Positions 58,312-64,000 of a DNA stretch of 64,000 bases are shown piece by piece. The position numbers and the translations under genes were made by a program. This stretch comes from Prunus persica (lineage: Eukaryota > Streptophyta > Magnoliopsida > Rosales > Rosaceae): contig NC_034014.1 of NCBI RefSeq assembly GCF_000346465.2, positions 4,393,510 through 4,457,509 of the forward strand. Direction: 5' to 3'. The notes beneath the pieces were generated by a model. That model saw only the letters and a program-made list of their open reading frames with translations. It was not told the origin of the DNA and did no database searches. Position 1 is the stretch's first letter; each line of letters opens with the position of its first letter.

Positions 58312-59888
58312 ATGGCGGATGAATCTTTGAACAATATCAGCTTGAAGGCCTTGGTGAATAAAGGGAGCAACAGAGTTATCTTCATAGAGTCTGGTCATGA
58401 ATTCATAGATGTTCTCATCAGTTTCTTGACACTGCCCATGGGAACAATTATCAAGCTTGCTCGCAATCATTCTGCACCACTGGGAATAGGTTGCATGAAG
58501 AATTTGTATGCAAGTGTTAAGGATATTGATGTGCAGCATTTTCGGACTAATTGTTGGGACATGTTGCTAAGTCCACGAAATGGAGCTGGACCGATTGTAG
58601 AGAACCTCGAAATGAACATTGATGATTGTGATAACACACGGTTCTTTAGATGCTCTAATGGTCCTTGTTGGACTCCAACTAGGCTTAGTTATTACAATAC
58701 CGTTCCTTGTCGTTGTGGAAATCTAATGAACATCGCAGTCGATGTTTATGCTAAAGCTGGTCATGAGGTGTTTGTAAAAGGACCAGTGAGACTAATAATT
58801 AGTGATGATTTGCAAGTCCTGCCCCCAGAAACTTCAGTAAGCTCTTCTTTGTTAAAGAAGGCTGGAGCCATGGATTCAAATACTATTGAAGAGCTGAGTT
58901 TGGATATTGGAGCTGATGAGGTAAGAATTATTCCAATATCTTCTTTTTCTTCTTCAAATTGCAATTTTGTTTTCTGATCTTTACAAATTTCGTCTCTCCT
59001 TTCCAGGTTTTTAATTTACTTATGTGCTCATTCGTATCAAAGACGCCCCTGACCGATATTTTTCTGAAGCGTAGACCACGATCAATGTTTAACAAGAACA
59101 TTGGCACTCAACAAATTAGTATAAATTCTCGAATGATAGAAGAGGCGCGCAACATGTATTCTGAAGCTAATGAAATTTTTGTGAAGCTTATAGTTAGCAA
59201 ATCTAAGAATGTGGTTTGTTACGCAGAAGCCGGGGAGGATTTTGTTAACTTACTTTTCAGCTTCCTAATGCTTCCACTTGGTTTTATATTAAAAGCAGCA
59301 CGTGATGTTTGCTTGAAAGGATGCATTGATCGCTTGTACAAAAGTGTCAGGAATCTTGATGGGCGGTTATGGAAGTCTGATACGCGCAAGGAACTGGTAG
59401 TTAGGCCCAAGCCTTCCCCTGGATTTTGTTACCAGAACCATCCTTTAGGAATTGAAGAGGCCTCAAATGTTCTTGGTGATCAAGCCGAGATTGTGGACCC
59501 CTTATCACAATATTATGAGGATGAAAACGAAGACTCAAGTCTAGGTTTCTTAAAAGGACCTGCCATGTTTATGGTAACAGACAGTCTTGTTGTAAGCTCG
59601 ATATCTCCGATCCTTGGCCTGTCTGTTCTGAATGATATGAATGTGCCTATCACTGATGTTGAAGTGCAAACAGTGCATGTGGGCGTGGAGGAGGTGAGAG
59701 TTTTGATTTATAAGTTTTGATTTCCTCAGTTGTCCAAGTTTCTGTCGAAAGAAAGTATATTTTGATAGTTAAATCTCGCATGATGTTTGATAATTTGGTT
59801 GTGTTTGTTAATGCAGGCTTTTGGTCTTTTGGTGGCTTCTTTTGGTTGTGAATCTGCTGCTCTGACCAGTGTCTTCCTTAGAAGATAA
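58312..59888 (+). CDS. DUF674 family protein E
   Basis: The only plus-strand DUF674 gene. Exons 58312-58920 (203 codons), 59007-59693 (229) and 59817-59888 (24 with stop) give 455 aa. It starts MADESLNNISLKALVNKG. First half: FIESGHEFIDVLISFLTLPMGTII and GCMKNLYASV. Middle: CSNGPC...CRCGNLM. Second half: VCYAEAGEDFVNLLFSFLMLPLGFIL and GCIDRLYKSVRNLDG. C-terminus AFGLLVASFGCESAALTSVFLRR. Orientation is opposite to the other copies and it lies on the far side of the MULE, so an inversion or inverted duplication is likely. It looks intact. Confidence 0.9.
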
Positions 59889-60405
59889 AGCCAGAACAAT
59901 GAGGATCTATTGGAAACTAAGTGTAACCATGCTGGTTGAGCAGTCTAGTTTTGTAAAGCACATTATAAATCCTTCTTTCTCTAGGTCTAATTTTACATAC
60001 ACTTTTATGGGGTTTAATGCGTTTTCAATTTTAAGTATTTTAACACCACTGTGGGATATTCATTTGAATAACGCCATCTGGAGCAATTTACCAGATTGAA
60101 TTAATGGGGAGAACCTAGAATGTTGATACATCGCATTACAATAAAAGAAAAATTAGGTGTACAATCTTTTTAAAGAAAATCTTTATATAAGATAATATAT
60201 AAGATTCAATGAAAAGCCTAGAGATAATATAATAAAGAAAATGTAATGCCATTACAGTTTCATATAAGCTTCCTCAGAATGGATTCAAACTAAAAACATA
60301 ACTTCGGCCATTTTACAAGCTGGATTTAGCAGGGATATCATATCAGCCAGTAGAAATTTAGGTAAACCAAGCCATGTATCCTGATCCTCGTTGTTCTTGC
60401 TTTGG
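59889..60405. other. 3' flank of gene E
   Basis: AT-rich, nothing recognised. Genes E and relic F converge here. Confidence 0.5.
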
Positions 60406-61730
60406 CTACCTCAGCAAAACACTGGTTAGAGCAGAGTCGGTAACAAAAGAAGCAACCAAAGGACGAAACGCCTGCAGTGCAAAGACAATTAAAACATCAC
60501 AAACATGAAAACAGAAAATAATTTCACAATACATGACCAGGATATTATGTGTGTGTTTGTCTAAACAAAATTTGAGATTAAGAAACAACCACAAGCCACA
60601 AAATGAAATAACTCACCTCTTGGTCGCCCACATTCACCACTTGCACCTCAATATCATTGAGAGGAACACTCAGTTGGTTCAGAACAGACACACCAATGAT
60701 TGGAGATACTGGTCTCCCAATGAGACTGTCCTCTACCATGAACATGCCTGTCGTTTCAAGAATCCTCGAGCACTGCCATCTGCATCATGCACGTACAAAA
60801 CACATTGACGTGAGGTTCCATTTTGTTCGTGAGATTATTGACGAGGGAAATATTCTTCTTCAGAAGATTGGGACCGCTGAGAATCCTGCGGATATGTTGA
60901 CAAAGCCAGTTTCGTTGCTCTTGTTCCTGGTGTCACCAACCAAACGGGAATTTACATTGATATTTTGGTCACGAACGACGTTGGTCAAATACAATACGGA
61001 TTTTTGCTTCGAGGTTTTGAGCCAAGGTGGAGATTGTTGATGATTGGCTCAAAAAATTAGTCAAAAGCAAAACTGCTTTCGGTGCTTTCGGCTAGCAGAA
61101 AAATTGGAGACAAATTAATGGCTAGCATTGATGGCTTACTTTTACCTTTTGACTTGTGTGTTTTGCTTTTGCCATTGGGTGGTTGAGGAGACAAATTAAT
61201 GGCAAGCATTGATGGCTTACTTTTACCTTTTGACTTGTGTGTTTTGCTTTTGCCATTGGGTGGTTGAGGAGACAAATGTTTGGCTTATAAAAGGGAACAT
61301 GCATTTGGGAAAAATAAAGAGCGGAAAGCACCGAGAGTTGATGAGAGAAGAGAGAAGTTGGGAGAGAGAAAAATAATAGTTTGGGCAACTAAGCTTTTGT
61401 TGCTATTGTTGGTTATTTTTCCCTCTCTAAATTGTACTCAATTTGTATCCCCTTTATATTCTTGAGTGTGTGAGCTTGGGTATATTTGGGGCTTGAGTTT
61501 TCTGAGTGGTTAAACACTATTGTATTCTCTCATTGATTATAGTGGAATACTCCGTCGTCTCCAAACTGGATGTAGGCAATTGCCGAACCAGTATAAATCT
61601 TGGTATTGTTCTTGTTGATTATTTTGTTCTATTTTTCTCCTGCCAGTAGTTGTTTATTTTTCACTCACAGTTGGTTGACGCTTCCGCACAACATCTTTGA
61701 TACTAATGAGCAGATAAGCAAATCAAAAAC
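60406..61730 (-). pseudogene. DUF674 relic F, cut by a copia remnant
   Basis: Minus strand: exon 3 at 60406-60471 (AFRPLVASFVTDSALTSVLLR, stop), the end of exon 2 at 60617 to about 60783, then the copia fragment and LTR, then the first 37 bases of exon 2 at 61694-61730 (VFDLLICSLVSK). About 500 bp of the middle of exon 2 and all of exon 1 are missing. The relic cannot be expressed. Confidence 0.75.
60784..61693 (+). mobile_element. Truncated Ty1/copia 3' end with LTR
   Basis: 60784-60905 translates to HARTKHIDVRFHFVREIIDEGNILLQKIGTAENPADMLTKPVS, the end of copia RNase H. A polypurine tract (AAGGTGGAGATTG) leads into an LTR at 61035-61693, TGTTGATG...GCACAACA (659 bp). It has a TATA box at 61286 (TATAAAAG) and an internal 81-bp tandem duplication (61111-61191, 61192-61272). 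The element is cut off on its left side, so no target duplication can be shown. Confidence 0.8.
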
Positions 61731-61737
61731 CTGACAA

Positions 61738-62025
61738 AGAGCGTTTTAAAGCAAACCCAAGAGCAATGGTTAGGAAACTAAAGAGTAAACTAACAAAACG
61801 CTCCCCTGCATCTGCATAACAAACCATCTTCTTTCATTTGCAAACCATTAGCTTCACATAAATGCTTCTTTCCTCATTCACCCCGTCTCCTTCCATTCGT
61901 GGTTTTTCACATATTTCTTCATTAAAATTTTCATTGATCAATTTTTGTTATGGTTCATCCTGTAGCACAGTTTCTGTCAGAAGGTGTCTGACTCAAGTTT
62001 GCACATAAGCAAGCTCAAAATTTGT
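61738..62025 (-). pseudogene. Second DUF674 exon-2 relic
   Basis: The minus strand shows a decayed 5' half of exon 2: ILSLLMCKLES, stops, then VNEERSIYVKLMV and KKMVCYADAGERFVSLLFSFLTIALGFALK. It has several stop codons and frame changes. It lies directly beyond relic F, so two copies are joined here. Confidence 0.7.
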
Positions 62026-62039
62026 ATTGGAACAAAAAG

Positions 62040-62750
62040 TGCTAGAAAGGCATGGATGTTGTAAAGCAAATATATGTGTAGCCCGCATGTTGGAAGGGCT
62101 TTTGCCTATAAAAGGGTTCACCCTTCCTTTGTAATATGCAGATCAAAATAAGACTGAAGCTATAGGAACAAATCCTACATTTTCTCTGCTTCTAAATTCT
62201 CTCCTCAATCTCTTAGTTTTATATCACGTTATCAGCCCGATTTCTCTATCTCTAAATTCAGAGCCTCAACGCTCTCTCTCTCTCTCTCCTTAACAACTCT
62301 ATGCACCTCCTCCCAATTCTGGTTCCTGGAACCGAATCTTTGGCCTGCTGATAAGAAAGCAAGACTCTGCAATGATGAGTTTCTCTTTCATCCACATGTC
62401 CAATAATGGATGCTCCAGATCCAAGTCCCAAGTCAAGGTCCAAATCTTTCAAACCACACCAACTTCGTTATCAGAAGAAAGAATTTTTTTGATCTTCTCC
62501 AAGTCCAAGTCTCCACCTCGAAATTATCATAAGAATTCATATCATATATTTTTGTGTTGTCTTACCAACCAAACCCAGCCTTGCTTTCAGTATCAACCAC
62601 TGTGTGGCCACCGTTCCTCATCTCCTTTAATAAGCTCCCCATCAAAGCTCCAACCTTTTGCTCTCTTCTGCAAATAACACAAGGCTTACAGAGCTGCAAT
62701 GGCAAAAGCCTCCGCTCCGATAGCCCCCCAACTCTTTCTCAGATTATTCA
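62040..62750. other. Possible LTR end, then unassigned DNA
   Basis: 62090-62125 has a TATAAAAGGG followed by a short leader and TATCACGTTATCAGC (62222-62236), a pattern seen next to copia LTR ends. No matching LTR is seen in the window. 62270-62290 is (CT)n. 62600-62750 may be the leader of the BRX1-like fragment. Confidence 0.3.
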
Positions 62751-62759
62751 ACAAAAGTA

Positions 62760-63032
62760 ATGGGGAAGAAGAGAAAGCACAGCGAGGCTGAGGCTGCGAC
62801 TCGAGAAAAGGAGGAGGAGGTCGCTCCAGAGAGGCCTAAACGAACGCTTTCCGGTTGGAAGGAGAATAAGGATGACCAAGTAAACCAAACTGAATCAGCG
62901 ACATTCTTTAGGAACAAAGAGAAGGTATTGGTTACTTGTTCTCGTCGGAATAGCTACAGTGAATGCTGTGCACACAATAGGGGAATTGAAGCTTACTGGA
63001 AATCATCTAAAAAGAGTCAAGACCTATTCTGA
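62760..63032 (+). pseudogene. BRX1: BRX1-like N-terminal fragment
   Basis: 90 codons from ATG 62760: MGKKRKHSEAEAA, then PERPKRTLSGWKE and FFRNKEKVLVTCSRR. This matches the N-terminus of plant BRX1, a Brix-domain protein of 60S ribosome assembly in the nucleolus. The expected continuation (NYRYRHLM... of the Brix domain) is replaced by an unrelated run to a stop at 63030, and no further exon is seen within 1 kb. It is therefore a truncated copy. Its 5' leader may be kept. The break could also be a diverged splice site. Confidence 0.7.
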
Positions 63033-63690
63033 TTTGTTTATTATCCAATTTTAATAAAGATGCCCACTGGAAACTTTTGAAGGAAATGATCACTCAGCAA
63101 GGGCACAGCTTTGGGTGCTGAGATTATTGGCACAGCACCCTTGTTCTCGTCCACAAATTTTTCTCAGCCACTGACCCAAGGAAAGTGCTAAAGCATCTTT
63201 TGATGAGAACAGCAAAACCCACCGAAAGAATAAGCGATAAGATCTCCGCTCCCTTATCTTCTCTATTATTTTAATATTATATAATTATATTGATCATAAA
63301 AAGCAAGTAAAGATGTACAGGAGGAACTTGTTCAGGTTCACGTTCATCCACTTTATTTACAAAATTATAGGAAGACTAGCCCTATGGTTTGTCTCTACTT
63401 TTCTAGTTACATATATTAATATATTAATATATTAATATTATATTATTTCCTATTTCCTCTAGTTTTGCGGGGAATTCCACCGAAAGAAAAAAAAATGGGG
63501 AGGCAATTCAAGTTGACAATATATATATATATATATATATAATATAGTATATTTATTTGCTATTCTATTACTAACCACTAACAAAAATGGATTTTTGATA
63601 ATATTAAACATATTATTAGTGGAAGGCCGTTAGTAATACTAATACTTTTCTTATCTTATTCAGTGGTGGTTTTATCCCCACATTTATTTT
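63033..63690. other. AT-rich DNA with microsatellites
   Basis: (TATTAA)n near 63414-63440 and (TA)n at 63520-63543. No gene recognised. Confidence 0.6.
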
Positions 63691-63697
63691 ATTTACT

Positions 63698-64000
63698 GTA
63701 TGGTGTAGGTTCATTACTCATACAATTTATTTACTGTATGATGTAGTTTTATTACCTATACAATAGGATTTATTTAAAAGTGTGGCGCGGGTTTATCGTC
63801 CACACAACTGCCTTTACTTTTATTTAAAAGTATGGAGTAGAATTAGTGCCCATACAAGTACATTTACTTTATCGCACATTTACTTTATTATTTAAAGTAT
63901 GGTGCGGGATTATCGTCCATACCAGCAATTTAATTCATGAATTTATTTTACCGCACATTTACATTTATTTAAAGTATGGTGCAGGATTATCGTCCATACC
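63698..64000 (+). repeat. Irregular array of 28-bp hairpin units
   Basis: Six units start at 63698, 63736, 63780, 63830, 63897 and 63974, each of the form GTATGGTGCGGGATTATCGTCCATAC. The ends pair as GTATGG/CCATAC. Spacers are AT-rich (ATTTACTTTATTTAAA) and grow from about 10 to about 49 bp. The array continues past the window edge. Confidence 0.75.

Noticed and set aside
61057..61388. Minus-strand frames with a 27-residue repeat (SPQPPNGKSKTHKSKGK)
   Set aside because: They come from the 81-bp LTR duplication. There is no start context or family match.
1..64000. tRNA or rRNA genes
   Set aside because: I looked for tRNA A/B-box patterns and for rRNA-like GC-rich blocks and saw none that I could support.

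Overview
The window is nuclear DNA of a flowering plant, most likely a eudicot. The evidence is AT-rich intergenic DNA, GT-AG introns, a local array of plant-specific DUF674 (PF05056) genes, and plant-type Ty3/gypsy Tat, CACTA, Mutator-like (MULE) and Ty1/copia elements. Species cannot be fixed from sequence alone.

Layout. (1) 0.8-27 kb and 58.3-62 kb: a DUF674 cluster. Four genes look intact, each with three coding exons: 16110-17793 (-), 20984-22775 (-), 24904-26970 (-) and 58312-59888 (+). They encode about 491, 479, 499 and 455 aa. One gene, 1317-14876 (-), is dead: a stop codon lies in exon 2 and an 11.8-kb retrotransposon sits in exon 1. Several single-exon relics lie between them. (2) 2622-14436: a young Ty3/gypsy element of the Tat type. 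It has 507/506-bp LTRs, target duplication AACTT, dual RNase H, an antisense multi-exon gene and a 3' array of short perfect hairpins. (3) 28117-56780: a 28.7-kb Mutator-like element with long terminal inverted repeats and an 8/9 target duplication. It holds a mudrA-type transposase (-), a DUF1985/Ulp1 protease gene (+), two small paralogous unknown ORFs, an open XRCC3-like recombinase ORF and an intron-containing piece of the chaperonin gene CCT3. (4) 32552-44551: a CACTA element of exactly 12,000 bp with target duplication TGT, nested in an intron of the MULE's Ulp1 gene. It carries an intact six-exon Ulp1-type gene (733 aa), a TNP2 gene that has lost its catalytic core, and a captured piece of proteasome gene RPN6. 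Its non-coding DNA, including the introns, is filled with ACGACG/CGTCGT repeats. (5) 60.4-62.0 kb: a DUF674 relic cut by a truncated Ty1/copia end and LTR. A BRX1 N-terminal fragment follows at 62.8 kb, and an irregular hairpin array runs off the window end.

How it fits together. The host part is a birth-and-death DUF674 array. The rest is nested mobile DNA: a retrotransposon inside a gene, a CACTA inside an intron of a MULE gene, and a copia remnant inside a relic. Two DNA-transposon superfamilies, one inside the other, each carry their own C48-type protease gene and their own captured host gene pieces. The strongest candidates for something little described are the CACTA introns built of the element's own repeats, the MULE cargo (XRCC3-like ORF, two paralogous ORFs, six E2F-like sites, scattered GCAATA motif clusters), and the hairpin arrays at 12.1-13.7, 18.9-20.0 and 63.7-64.0 kb.
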